Positions 18,343 through 28,783 of a stretch of DNA of 64,000 nucleotides are shown piece by piece; position 1 is the stretch's first letter; each line of letters opens with the position of its first letter. The position numbers and the translations under genes were made by a program. The notes below the pieces were generated by a model, which was not told the origin of the DNA, made no database searches, and was given only the letters and a program-made list of their open reading frames with translations. The DNA is from Streptomyces sp. C10-9-1 (GTDB lineage Bacteria; Actinomycetota; Actinomycetes; Streptomycetales; Streptomycetaceae), in the NCBI RefSeq assembly GCF_024497955.1, contig NZ_JANHKP010000008.1, forward strand, positions 1-64,000. The letters run 5' to 3'.

Positions 18343-20145
18343 TCAGCCTCCGTAGGCGCCCGACGCGGTCAGGCGCAGGGCGGTGTCGATCAGCGGCACG
18401 TGGCTGAAGGCCTGCGGGAAGTTGCCCACCTGCCGCTGCAGGCGCGGGTCCCACTCCTCGGCCAGCAGCCCCAGGTCGTTGCGCAGGGCGAGCAGCCGCT
18501 CGAACAGCTTGCGCGCCTCGTCCACCCGTCCGATCATCGCCAGGTCGTCGGCCATCCAGAACGAGCAGGCGAGGAAGGCGCCCTCGTCGCCGGGGAGGCC
18601 GTCGACGCCCTCCTCGGAGCCCTCGGTGGGGTAGCGCAGGATGAAGCCGTCCTCCGTGGACAGCTCCCGCTGGATCGCCTCGATCGTCCCGATGACGCGC
18701 TTGTCGTCCGGGGGCAGGAAGCCCATCTGAGGGATGAGCAGCAGGGAGGCGTCCAGCTCCCGGGACCCGTAGGACTGGGTGAAGGTGTTGCGCTCGCGGT
18801 CGTAGCCCTTCTCGCAGACGTCCCGGTGGATGTCGTCGCGCAGCTCCCGCCAGCGCTCCAGCGGGCCGTCCGCGTCCCCGGACTCGATGAGCTTGATCGT
18901 CCGGTCGACCGCGACCCAGGCCATGACCTTGGAGTGCACGAAGTGCCGGCGCGGCCCGCGCACCTCCCAGATGCCCTCGTCGGGCTGGTCCCAGTGCTTC
19001 TCCAGGTACTGGATCAGCTTCAGCTGGAGGAGCGAGGCGTAGTCGTTGCGGTTCAGGCCGGTCATGTGCGCCAGGTGCAGGGCCTCGGTGACCTCGCCGT
19101 AGACGTCCAGCTGGAGCTGGTGGGCGGCTCCGTTGCCGACCCGGACCGGGTGGGAGCCCTCGTAGCCCGGCAGCCAGTCCAGCTCGGCCTCGCCCAGCTC
19201 CCGCTCGCCCGCGATGCCGTACATGATCTGCAGGTTCTCCGGGTCGCCGGCCACCGCGCGCAGCAGCCACTCCCGCCAGGCGCGGGCCTCCTCGCGGTAG
19301 CCGGTGCGCAGCAGCGAGGACAGGGTGATCGCGGCGTCCCGCAGCCAGGTGTAGCGGTAGTCCCAGTTCCGCACGCCGCCGATCTCCTCCGGCAGGGAGG
19401 TGGTCGGGGCGGCCACGATCCCGCCGGTCGGGGCGTAGGTGAGCGCCTTGAGCGTGATCAGCGAGCGCACCACCGCCTCGCGGTAGGGCCCGTGGTAGGT
19501 GCAGTGGTCCACCCACTCGCGCCAGAACTCGGCCGTGGCCTCCAGCGAGGACTCCGGCTCGGGCAGCGCCGGGGGCTCCCGGTGCGAGGGCTGCCAGCTG
19601 ATGGTGAACGCGATCCGCTCGCCCGGGGAGACCGTGAAGTCGGCGTAGGTGGTCAGGTTCCGCCCGTAGGTGGGGGCCTCGGTGTCGAGCCAGACGGAGT
19701 CGGGGCCGGCGACGGCGACCGTGCGCCCGTCCACCTTGTGCACCCAGGGCACCACCCGCCCGTAGCTGAACCGCATCCGCAGCTCCGAGCGCATCGGCAC
19801 CCGGCCGCTGACGCCTTCCACGATGCGGATCAGCTGGGGTGCGCCGTCGCGGGGCGGCATGAAGTCGGTCACCCGGACCGTGCCGCGGGAGGTGTCGTAC
19901 TCCGACTCCAGGATCAGCGAGTCGCCGCGGTAGCGGCGGCGGTCCGCGGCGGGCGGGGCGGTGTCGGCGCCGTGCGCCGGGCCCAGCCGCCAGAACCCGT
20001 GTTCCTCGGTGCCCAGGAGGCCGGCGAAGACGGCATGCGAGTCGAAGCGGGGCAGGCACAGCCAGTCGACCGTCCCGTCCCGGCAGACCAGGGCTGCGGT
20101 CTGCATGTCTCCGATGAGTGCGTAATCCTCGATGCGCCCGGCCAC
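18343..20145 (-). CDS. Glycoside hydrolase family 15 protein (trehalase/glucoamylase type)
   Basis: A 600-residue cytoplasmic enzyme of family GH15. An N-terminal beta-sandwich domain (residues 1-210) leads to an (alpha/alpha)6 barrel with the hallmark RNWDYRYTWLRDA, and the C-terminal catalytic region has DEGAFLACSFW and AEEWDP. Proteins of this architecture in mycobacteria are trehalases, so trehalose or short glucans are likely substrates. I chose GTG 20145, which gives the conserved opening MAGRIEDYALIGDMQ and has GGAG 6 nt upstream; GTG 20169 and ATG 20151 are alternatives. Confidence 0.92.
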   Translation of the reverse strand: MAGRIEDYALIGDMQTAALVCRDGTVDWLCLPRFDSHAVFAGLLGTEEHGFWRLGPAHGADTAPPAADRRRYRGDSLILESEYDTSRGTVRVTDFMPPRDGAPQLIRIVEGVSGRVPMRSELRMRFSYGRVVPWVHKVDGRTVAVAGPDSVWLDTEAPTYGRNLTTYADFTVSPGERIAFTISWQPSHREPPALPEPESSLEATAEFWREWVDHCTYHGPYREAVVRSLITLKALTYAPTGGIVAAPTTSLPEEIGGVRNWDYRYTWLRDAAITLSSLLRTGYREEARAWREWLLRAVAGDPENLQIMYGIAGERELGEAELDWLPGYEGSHPVRVGNGAAHQLQLDVYGEVTEALHLAHMTGLNRNDYASLLQLKLIQYLEKHWDQPDEGIWEVRGPRRHFVHSKVMAWVAVDRTIKLIESGDADGPLERWRELRDDIHRDVCEKGYDRERNTFTQSYGSRELDASLLLIPQMGFLPPDDKRVIGTIEAIQRELSTEDGFILRYPTEGSEEGVDGLPGDEGAFLACSFWMADDLAMIGRVDEARKLFERLLALRNDLGLLAEEWDPRLQRQVGNFPQAFSHVPLIDTALRLTASGAYGG

Positions 20146-20687
20146 GTGCATCTCCAGTCGAACGGCCACGTCCGCCCCGCGGGGCGCTTACTTCGGGTCA
20201 AGGGTCGTTGACGAGCAGCGGCGACCCCAACACCTTCGTGGCGGCGTTGCCACTCGACTGATGTGGGGGACGCCGGCACCCGGGCGGCGGGCTGGGTACG
20301 CCGTCGCCCGCCCTGCTCGGCAGCGAGTGTCCGAGCAGGATACGACGCGGGGGCGGCCTCCGCGCAGGTGTCCCGGCAACGAGATTGCGCCGAACGGTCG
20401 AGCGGGCGCCGCGGCGCGGCGGACGGTCCGCGTACCCTTCGCCCCCCGGTTCCGGGCCGGGGCCGCGGGGGCGAAGGGCGGACCGCCGTCCGCACCCGGC
20501 TACGGGACGGCTGCTTCCGGCCAGGGAAGCGGCCGGAAGCAGCCGTCCCGTACCGCTGATACCCTGGTACCCCGTGGACCGGTGGCCGACTCCAGCTTCG
20601 GAAGCCGCCGACACCGCAGCGACGGCACCTCCCGCACCGGGTCGGACGCCGGTACGCACACCACCACGCGACCACGGGAGCCCCCTC
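20146..20687. other. Divergent intergenic region, GH15 / pyrG
   Basis: This 542-bp region holds promoters for two divergent genes. The clearest element is the long palindrome at 20501-20552. Reading frames that cross the region have no recognisable protein similarity, so I call no gene here. I could not assign convincing -35/-10 boxes. Confidence 0.6.
20501..20552. promoter_or_regulatory. 52-base perfect palindrome upstream of pyrG
   Basis: Two perfect 22-base arms (20501-20522 and 20531-20552) flank an 8-base loop (agggaagc). The element lies about 136 nt before the pyrG start. Because both flanking genes are transcribed away from it, it has no obvious terminator job unless it acts within the pyrG leader as an attenuator. 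No U-run follows either arm. Confidence 0.8.
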
Positions 20688-22346
<1,659 letters not shown>

Positions 22347-22366
22347 TCTTCCCGGGATACCGTTGG

Positions 22367-22397
22367 CCGGGGTGCGCGCCCAGGGTGCGCACCCCGG
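22367..22397 (+). terminator. Hairpin between pyrG and the Nudix gene
   Basis: Eleven-base perfect arms (22367-22377 and 22387-22397) with a 9-nt loop lie 20 nt after pyrG. It may terminate pyrG or attenuate read-through into the Nudix gene 38 nt further on. Confidence 0.55.
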
Positions 22398-22434
22398 TCT
22401 TCCCGTTTCCGCGCGCTGGTGGAAGGACGCACCG

Positions 22435-23061
22435 ATGCCCCTGAAGGACACCCCCGAGGAGTGGCCGGTCAACGAGACCGGAACGCCGTTCCGCGGTGCC
22501 AAGACGAGCGTCCGCACGGACCGCGTCGTCATGCCCGACGGCACGGTCGCCACCCGCGACTACCAGGTCCACCCCGGGTCGGTCGCCGTGGTCGCCCTGG
22601 ACGCGCGGGACCGGGTCCTGGTGCTGCGCCAGTACCGGCACCCGGTACGGCACCGGCTGTGGGAGATCCCGGCGGGCCTGCTGGACGTCCCCGGCGAGAA
22701 CCCGCTGCACGCCGCACAGCGGGAGCTGTACGAGGAGGCCCACGTCAAGGCCGAGGACTGGCGGGTGCTGACCGACGTCTACACCACCCCCGGCGGGTGC
22801 GACGAGGCGGTGCGCATCTTCCTGGCCCGGGGGCTCTCGGAGGCCGAGGGCGAGCGCTTCGAGGTCTCCGACGAGGAGGCCGACATGGAGCTGGCGCGGG
22901 TGCCGCTCGCGGAGCTGGTGCGCGGGGCGCTCGCGGGGGACCTGCACAACACCTGCCTCGTGGTCGGCGTGCTCTCTCTGACCGCCGCCCTGGCCGGGGA
23001 GGGTGTGCAGGCGCTGCGCCCCGCGGACGCCCCCTGGCCGGCGAGGCCCTTCGAGGCGTGA
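22435..23061 (+). CDS. Nudix hydrolase, ADP-ribose pyrophosphatase type
   Basis: A 208-residue Nudix enzyme. The box runs from GLLDVPGENPLHAAQRELYE into EAHVKAE: the first glutamate and the REL.EEA core are present, with A in place of the usual second-half G/T. The surrounding VHPGSVAVVALD, LRQYRHPVRHRLWEIPAG and YTTPGGCDEAVRIFLA blocks are those of ADP-ribose pyrophosphatases. It probably hydrolyses ADP-ribose or a related nucleoside diphosphate sugar. ATG 22435 follows ggaagga. It is downstream of pyrG, a frequent neighbour in Streptomyces. Confidence 0.9.
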   Translation: MPLKDTPEEWPVNETGTPFRGAKTSVRTDRVVMPDGTVATRDYQVHPGSVAVVALDARDRVLVLRQYRHPVRHRLWEIPAGLLDVPGENPLHAAQRELYEEAHVKAEDWRVLTDVYTTPGGCDEAVRIFLARGLSEAEGERFEVSDEEADMELARVPLAELVRGALAGDLHNTCLVVGVLSLTAALAGEGVQALRPADAPWPARPFEA

Positions 23062-23085
23062 GGGCGGTGCCCCGGGGCACCGCCC
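23062..23085 (+). terminator. Hairpin terminator after the Nudix gene
   Basis: A 24-base perfect palindrome (arms 23062-23073 and 23074-23085) begins at the base after the Nudix stop. No U-tract. Confidence 0.7.
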
Positions 23086-23270
23086 GCCACCGCCGCGACG
23101 GCCGCGCAAGCCAGGTGATGTGACCATCGGTTGATCCGATCGGGCGGAGTGGCCGTCCGCCCCGCCCGCGCCACCGGGAAGGCCCCCGCCGGTCAACTAG
23201 GCTCGCCTCCATCGCCCGTACGGAGCCCCGGCGGGCTCGGCTCGTGCGCGGACGGACTGGAGCGTGGCCC

Positions 23271-25358
23271 GTGGCGGATCAGGCGCTTGACTCGATCGGC
23301 CCCGACCGGACGGAGGAGCCCGTCCGGACCGGCACCGGCGGTACGCGGGCGGCCGGTGACCCGGCGCCCCCGCCTCGGCGGCCGGGCGCCTTCCTCGGCA
23401 GGCAGCGCGAGCTGAAATCGCTGCACGCGGACATCGAGCGGGCCGGACTCGACACCCTCGCCGGCCGCGCCGCGGGCCGCGCCCGGGTGCTGCTGATCGC
23501 CGGACGCCCGGGCTCGGGGCGCACGTCACTCGCGGAGGAGCTCGTCCGGGACGTCGCCGACCGCTACCCGGACGGGGTGTTTCGCGTCCGGCTGACCGAG
23601 CCCGGCGGACGCCCGGTCCCCCTGGAGGAGGCCGCCCGCGGCCTGCTGGAGGAGCTCGGGATCGCGCCGTCTCCCGGAGCCGGTGACGACGAGCTCACCG
23701 AGGCCGTCCGCGGAGCCCTGGCCGGCCGTCGGGCGCTGCTCCTGGTCGACGACGCCCTCCGTGCCGAGGACGTGGACCTGCTGATCCCCGACGCGCCCGG
23801 CGTCCTCGTCCTCGCCGTCGCGCAGGGGCCCCTGACCGGTGTCAGCGGCGTACGGCCCTGCACCCTCGGGGGCATGGACGCCAAGTCCGCCATCGAACTG
23901 CTCACCCTGCACACCGGCGAGGTGCGCGTCACGGTCGACCCGCAGGCCGCCGAGGCCGTGGCCGAGGAGTGCGGCGGCCAGCCGGCGGCGCTGGCGCTGG
24001 TCGGCGGCTGGCTCGCGGCCCGTCCCGCGGCCTCGGTGGCCGACGCGGTCCGCCACCTGCGCGCGGTCCCCGAGGACGGCACGCAGCCGCCGACCACCCG
24101 GCCGCTGACCCGCGCCTTCCGCCTCGCCTACACCTCGCTCCCGGCCCCCGCCGCGCGGATACTGCGGCTGCTGGCCCTCGCCCCCGCCGGACGCGTCGAC
24201 GCCCACACCGCCTCCGCGCTGGCCGGCTGCACCGTCTCCGCCGCCCGCACCACCCTCGACGACCTCGTCCGCCTCGGTCTGCTGCACGTGGCCGAGGGGG
24301 GGTACGAGGTGCCGGGCTGCCTGGCCGGGCTGCTGCGGGCCGAGTCGGAGGCGGTGGACCGCCCCGCCGAGGTGCAGCTGGCCCGGGCGCGGATGCTGGA
24401 ACGCACCGTCCGCAGGCTCCAGGCCTGCCGTGCGGTCACCGAACCCGAGGGCAGCCCGGCCCGCCGCAAGCTCGCCGCCCTGCCGCGCGCGCTGCGCTTC
24501 GCCTCCGTGCCCGAGGCGGCCGCCTGGCTCTCCGCGGCACGCCCCGCCCTGCTGGCCTCCGCCCGGCTGGCCGTCGACGACGGCGGACTGGACACCCTCG
24601 CCCGACGCCTGGTGTCCGCGCTGGTCAGAGCTCTGGCAGCGCACCGGGGCACCGAGGCGGCGGCCCCCGACCTGTACGGGCTGCACCACCTCGTCCTGGA
24701 CGTCGCCGAGCGTCGCGGGCTCCACCGCGAGCGCGCCGCCGCCCTGCTCAACCTGGGCGACCTGGACGCCCGGACCGGCCGTGTCGAGCAGGCGCTGGCC
24801 CGCTACCGGGCCGCGCTGGACGCGGGGCGGCTCGCCGGGGACGCCTATGCCACCGGGCGTGCCATGGAGTCGGTGGGCGGGGCCCACCAGGAGCGGGAGG
24901 ACTGGCAGCGGGCCGCCGACTGGTACGGCAGGGCCCTGGCCCAGCGGCAGGCCCGCGGGGAGCGGGAGGACGAGGCCCGGCTGTACGGCAGGCTCGGCAG
25001 TGTGCAGACGTACGCGGGCCGCTACGGGGAGGCGCTGCGCAGCTGGCGGGCGGCCGTGGCGGGCTACCGCAGGCTCGGCGACGTGCCGGGCCGGGCGCGG
25101 GCGCTCAGCGAGATGGCCCGGGTACAGGAGTACGCGGGCCGCCCCGAGGAGTGCGTGCGGACCTGCCGGGAGGCCGTCGAGTGGGCGCGGCAGGCGGGCG
25201 ACGGCCGCCTGCAGGCCGCACTCCAGCTGCGGCTGGCCGACACCCTGGACCGGCTCGGGGACCCCTCGGCTGCGCAACTGCACCGTCACGCTGCGGAAAG
25301 ACTCCTCGGAGAGCCCAGTTCCGCCTACGAAATCCGTGGTGGTTCTGAAGAAGATTGA
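23271..25358 (+). CDS. AfsR/NB-ARC-like NTPase with C-terminal TPRs
   Basis: A 695-residue soluble signal-transduction-type protein. After a disordered N-tail comes FLGRQRELKSL (residue 41), a P-loop-like GRPGSGRTSLAEEL (78-90), a Walker B-like ALLLVDDA and a helical domain with the GGQPAALALVGGWLA helix typical of AfsR-type STAND NTPases. Residues about 480-680 are tetratricopeptide repeats (for example RYGEALRSWRAAVAGYRRLG). It lacks the SARP DNA-binding domain of AfsR, so it is the NTPase-TPR half only. The Walker A lysine is replaced by Arg84. GTG 23271 has TGGAG 8 nt upstream. Partners unknown. Confidence 0.85.
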   Translation: MADQALDSIGPDRTEEPVRTGTGGTRAAGDPAPPPRRPGAFLGRQRELKSLHADIERAGLDTLAGRAAGRARVLLIAGRPGSGRTSLAEELVRDVADRYPDGVFRVRLTEPGGRPVPLEEAARGLLEELGIAPSPGAGDDELTEAVRGALAGRRALLLVDDALRAEDVDLLIPDAPGVLVLAVAQGPLTGVSGVRPCTLGGMDAKSAIELLTLHTGEVRVTVDPQAAEAVAEECGGQPAALALVGGWLAARPAASVADAVRHLRAVPEDGTQPPTTRPLTRAFRLAYTSLPAPAARILRLLALAPAGRVDAHTASALAGCTVSAARTTLDDLVRLGLLHVAEGGYEVPGCLAGLLRAESEAVDRPAEVQLARARMLERTVRRLQACRAVTEPEGSPARRKLAALPRALRFASVPEAAAWLSAARPALLASARLAVDDGGLDTLARRLVSALVRALAAHRGTEAAAPDLYGLHHLVLDVAERRGLHRERAAALLNLGDLDARTGRVEQALARYRAALDAGRLAGDAYATGRAMESVGGAHQEREDWQRAADWYGRALAQRQARGEREDEARLYGRLGSVQTYAGRYGEALRSWRAAVAGYRRLGDVPGRARALSEMARVQEYAGRPEECVRTCREAVEWARQAGDGRLQAALQLRLADTLDRLGDPSAAQLHRHAAERLLGEPSSAYEIRGGSEED

Positions 25359-25496
25359 TGCTTTGCAAGGCTAGACAGCGGGAAGTCCTTCATTAGACTG
25401 GTCGATGCCGCGTGTTCGCGTGGTGTGTCCCGGTGCGCCCAGGTGCGTCTGGGTATCCATGGCATTGACCGTACTTTTCCCTCTGAGCCAAGGACC

Positions 25497-26621
25497 GTGA
25501 TCGACGTGAAGGTCGGCATCCCCCGCGAGGTCAAGAACAACGAGTTCCGGGTGGCCATCACCCCCGCCGGTGTGCACGAGCTCGTGCGCCACGGCCACCA
25601 GGTCGTCATCGAGCAGGGGGCCGGTGAGGGCTCCTCGATCACGGACGCGGAGTTCGTCGCCGCCGGTGCGCAGATCCTGCCGACCGCCGACGAGGTCTGG
25701 GCCGCCGCGGACCTGCTGCTGAAGGTCAAGGAGCCCATCGCGGAGGAGTACCACCGCCTCCGCAAGGACCAGACGCTCTTCACCTACCTGCACCTCGCCG
25801 CCTCCCGCGAGTGCACGGACGCCCTGCTGGCCTCCGGCACCACCGCGATCGCCTACGAGACGGTCGAGACCGCGAACCGCGCCCTGCCGCTGCTCGCCCC
25901 GATGTCCGAGGTGGCGGGCCGCCTGGCTCCGCAGGTCGGCGCCTACCACCTGATGCGCTCCGCGGGCGGCCGCGGCGTGCTGCCCGGCGGCGTCCCCGGC
26001 ACCCACGCCGGCCGCGCCGTGGTCATCGGCGGCGGTGTCTCCGGCTGGAGCGCCACCCAGATCGCCGTCGGCATGGGCTTCCACGTGACCCTGCTCGACA
26101 AGGACGTCAACAAGCTCCGCGAGGCCGACAAGGTCTTCGGCACCAAGGTGCAGACCGTGGTCTCCAACGCCTTCGAGCTGGAGAAGGCCGTCGTCGAGGC
26201 CGACCTCGTCATCGGCGCCGTGCTCATCCCGGGCGCCAAGGCCCCGAAGCTGGTCACCAACGAGCTGGTCGCCAAGATGAAGCCCGGAAGTGTCCTTGTC
26301 GACATCGCGATCGACCAGGGCGGCTGCTTCGAGGACTCCCGTCCGACCACCCACGCCGAGCCGACCTTCCCGGTTCACGGCTCGGTCTTCTACTGCGTCG
26401 CCAACATGCCCGGCGCGGTCCCCAACACCTCCACCTACGCCCTCACCAACGCCACGCTCCCGTACATCGTGTCGCTGGCGAACAACGGCTGGGTCGAGGC
26501 GCTGCGCCGGGACGCCGCGCTCGCCAAGGGCCTCAACACCCATGACGGCAAGGTCGTTTACCAGGAGGTCGCGGAGGCCCACGGCCTGGAGGGCGTCGAA
26601 CTCGCCTCGCTCCTCGGCTGA
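25497..26621 (+). CDS. ald: Alanine dehydrogenase
   Basis: A 374-residue NAD-dependent alanine dehydrogenase (L-alanine to pyruvate and ammonia). Motifs are KVGIPREVKNNEFRVAITP at the N-terminus, KVKEPIAEE, the catalytic-region HLAAS, and the NAD-binding Rossmann motif VIGGGVSGWSATQIA, then IDQGGCFEDSRPTTH and YCVANMPGAVPNTST. The GTG at 25497 follows AAGGA closely; GTG 25506 is an alternative start. It stands alone with its own terminator at 26650. In Streptomyces ald responds to alanine and low oxygen, but no such site is visible here. Confidence 0.96.
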   Translation: MIDVKVGIPREVKNNEFRVAITPAGVHELVRHGHQVVIEQGAGEGSSITDAEFVAAGAQILPTADEVWAAADLLLKVKEPIAEEYHRLRKDQTLFTYLHLAASRECTDALLASGTTAIAYETVETANRALPLLAPMSEVAGRLAPQVGAYHLMRSAGGRGVLPGGVPGTHAGRAVVIGGGVSGWSATQIAVGMGFHVTLLDKDVNKLREADKVFGTKVQTVVSNAFELEKAVVEADLVIGAVLIPGAKAPKLVTNELVAKMKPGSVLVDIAIDQGGCFEDSRPTTHAEPTFPVHGSVFYCVANMPGAVPNTSTYALTNATLPYIVSLANNGWVEALRRDAALAKGLNTHDGKVVYQEVAEAHGLEGVELASLLG

Positions 26622-26649
26622 CGGTCAACCGACGTCGTCAACATCACGT

Positions 26650-26686
26650 GTCCGGCCGGACCTTGCTCGCCAGGGTCCGGCCGGAC
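26650..26686 (+). terminator. Hairpin terminator after ald
   Basis: Thirteen-base perfect arms (26650-26662 and 26674-26686) with an 11-nt loop lie 28 nt after the ald stop. Confidence 0.75.
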
Positions 26687-26854
26687 GCGTTCCGCCCCGC
26701 CCCGCCCGGCGGTCTCAACTCGCGCCGAACGTAACCCTTTAACCGTTTCGCTCCCCCCTGAAACGGGCGCATCGGGGCGCGTACGGAGGGGCGCGCGCCC
26801 TTGACAGGGCGGGGTGGAGTTGCCGACACATCGGGCCGGGTCCGGCGGATTGTG

Positions 26855-26884
26855 TTGCTGCGGACCGGTGACACGCCATAGAGT
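26855..26884 (+). promoter_or_regulatory. Possible promoter for the parA operon
   Basis: TTGCTG (26855-26860) and TAGAGT (26879-26884) are 18 nt apart, a plausible SigA/HrdB-type promoter about 75 nt before the parA-like start. A separate TTGACA at 26801 has no matching -10 box. The rest of the 26687-26959 region holds nothing else I can name. Low confidence, by eye only. Confidence 0.3.
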
Positions 26885-26959
26885 CGCAAACCGTCGGCAT
26901 GGTGCCACGCTGACCTATCGATAAGTTTCCTGGTCACGTCCAAGGAGGTAAGACGACTT

Positions 26960-28135
26960 GTGAATGAGTCGACAATTACTCCGGAGGGCGGTCACCCAGG
27001 AACGGGTGCGGGACAGGACCCGCAGACCGCCCTCGGCGCCGTCGGCTCCGTCGCCGTCCGCCCCTCCGCGCCCCACCGGCACACGACGCACATGACGACA
27101 CCCCACACGATGAAGACGATGGACGGCCCACACGTGAACGCCATGGCCGGCAACGAGAGTGGCCGAGAGTCCACCCACTTCGCCGCCTACGAGGAAGTCC
27201 CCGAAGGGCACTTCTACGACCCCGACGCCGAGTACGAGCCCGATCCCGAGTACGCGGCCACCCTGGCGCCCGACGCCGCGCGCCAGCGCCGTGAGCGCAT
27301 CGGCCCCACCGGACGGCCCCTGCCGTACTTCCCGATCCCGGGCCCGCTGACCGACCACGGCCCCGCGAAGATCATCGCGATGTGCAACCAGAAGGGCGGC
27401 GTCGGCAAGACCACGTCGACCATCAACCTGGGGGCCGCGCTCGCCGAGTACGGCCGCCGGGTGCTGCTCGTCGACTTCGACCCGCAGGGCGCCCTGTCCG
27501 TGGGCCTCGGGGTGAACCCGATGGAGCTCGACCTCACCGTCTACAACCTCCTGATGGAGCGGGGGATGTCGGCGGACGAGGTCCTGCTGAAGACCGCCGT
27601 GCCCAACATGGACCTGCTGCCGAGCAACATCGACCTCTCCGCCGCCGAGGTGCAGCTGGTGAGCGAGGTCGCCCGCGAGTCCACGCTCCAGCGCGCCCTC
27701 AAGCCCCTGCTGGCCGACTACGACTACATCGTGATCGACTGTCAGCCCTCGCTCGGCCTGCTGACGGTGAACGCCCTGACGGCGGCTCACAAGGTCATCG
27801 TCCCGCTGGAGTGCGAGTTCTTCGCCCTGCGCGGCGTCGCCCTGCTCACCGAGACCATCGAGAAGGTCCAGGAGCGGCTCAACCCCGAGCTGGAGCTCGA
27901 CGGGATCCTCGCCACCATGTACGACTCGCGCACCGTGCACAGCCGCGAGGTGCTGGCCCGGGTCGTGGAGGCGTTCGACGAGCACGTCTACCACACGGTC
28001 ATCGGCCGGACCGTGCGCTTCCCGGAGACCACGGTCGCCGGTGAGCCGATCACCACCTACGCCTCCAACTCCGTCGGCGCCGCCGCCTACCGCCAGCTCG
28101 CCAGGGAGGTGCTCGCCCGGTGTCACGCCGAGTGA
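26960..28135 (+). CDS. ParA family chromosome-partitioning-type ATPase
   Basis: A 391-residue ParA/Soj-type ATPase. A long disordered N-tail (residues 1-135) precedes the deviant Walker A CNQKGGVGKTTSTINLGAAL (near 140), VDFDPQGALSVGLG, the Walker B-like IVIDCQPSLGLLTVNAL and the ParA ending. It is preceded by a strong AAGGAGGT (26942-26949). It overlaps the next gene by 16 nt and leads an operon with scpA and scpB. It is not next to parB or the origin, so it is a second, orphan-type ParA; a role in chromosome segregation or SMC loading is inferred from the operon. Confidence 0.92.
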   Translation: MNESTITPEGGHPGTGAGQDPQTALGAVGSVAVRPSAPHRHTTHMTTPHTMKTMDGPHVNAMAGNESGRESTHFAAYEEVPEGHFYDPDAEYEPDPEYAATLAPDAARQRRERIGPTGRPLPYFPIPGPLTDHGPAKIIAMCNQKGGVGKTTSTINLGAALAEYGRRVLLVDFDPQGALSVGLGVNPMELDLTVYNLLMERGMSADEVLLKTAVPNMDLLPSNIDLSAAEVQLVSEVARESTLQRALKPLLADYDYIVIDCQPSLGLLTVNALTAAHKVIVPLECEFFALRGVALLTETIEKVQERLNPELELDGILATMYDSRTVHSREVLARVVEAFDEHVYHTVIGRTVRFPETTVAGEPITTYASNSVGAAAYRQLAREVLARCHAE

Positions 28136-28680
28136 GTCTGCCCGGAGCCGACGAGCTGTTCCGTACGACCGGTGGCATGCCGCTCCAGGCGTCCGGCCCG
28201 CGCAAGCAGGCCGCCGGTGAGCCCCGGGTGCCCGCCCCGGCCGGGGAGGGCGACCCGGCCCAGGGCCAGACTCCCGAGGGCGCCCGCGAGCACACCGCCG
28301 CCGACGCCGAGACCGCCGGGGAGCAGCGCAGCCGGGGTGAGGCCGCCGACCAGGCGGGAACCCCGGCGGCTCCCTCCGCCGGAGCGCCCCGGACCCGCCG
28401 GGCGCCCGCCGCCGCGGAGGCCGCGGCGGCGCCCCGGCGGCGGGGCCGCGGGGTCAACCGCCGCCCCAGCGGGCGCGAGCGCCACGACGAGAAGATCACC
28501 GTCTACGTCTCCGCCGAGGAACTGATGGACCTGGAGCACGCGCGGCTGGTCCTGCGCGGCGAGCACGGGCTCGCCGTCGACCGCGGACGCATCGTCCGCG
28601 AGGCGGTGGCCGTGGTGCTGGCGGACCTGGAGCAGCGGGGCGACGCGAGCATCCTCGTGAGGCGCCTGCGCGGCCGGTGA
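28120..28680 (+). CDS. Probable ribbon-helix-helix partner protein of the ParA-like ATPase
   Basis: A 186-residue protein. It starts at GTG 28120 inside the parA-like gene, with GGGAGG (28104-28109) upstream, so the two are coupled. It opens with SLPGADELFRTTGG, a segment I remember as conserved in Streptomyces; residues 30-125 are disordered and Arg/Ala/Pro-rich. The C-terminal 60 residues (EKITVYVSAEELMDLEHARL, then a helix with GRIVREAVAVVLADLE) read as strand-helix-helix, like a ribbon-helix-helix DNA-binding domain. By analogy to ParF-ParG plasmid systems it could be the DNA-binding partner of the ATPase. That role is inference. Confidence 0.7.
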   Translation: MSRRVSLPGADELFRTTGGMPLQASGPRKQAAGEPRVPAPAGEGDPAQGQTPEGAREHTAADAETAGEQRSRGEAADQAGTPAAPSAGAPRTRRAPAAAEAAAAPRRRGRGVNRRPSGRERHDEKITVYVSAEELMDLEHARLVLRGEHGLAVDRGRIVREAVAVVLADLEQRGDASILVRRLRGR

Positions 28681-28730
28681 GGCCCTGCGACGCGAGCGTC
28701 CTCGTGAGGCGCCTGCGCGGCCGGTGAGGC
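28641..28730 (+). repeat. 43-bp tandem duplication at the 3' end of the RHH gene
   Basis: The last 40 bases of the gene plus three beyond its stop (28641-28683) are repeated at 28688-28730 with one mismatch (a/g) and a period of 47. The second copy lies outside the reading frame, after the stop codon, and carries its own copy of the stop. It looks like a recent tandem duplication. Confidence 0.92.
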
Positions 28731-28783
28731 GGTGCGCGCGGTAGCCTGCGGCTGCCCCGCCTGCGCCGCTCCCCTGGACCGCC

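Noticed and set aside
26801..26829. TTGACA as a parA operon promoter
   Set aside because: No acceptable -10 box 16-18 nt downstream; the TTGCTG/TAGAGT pair further down fits better.
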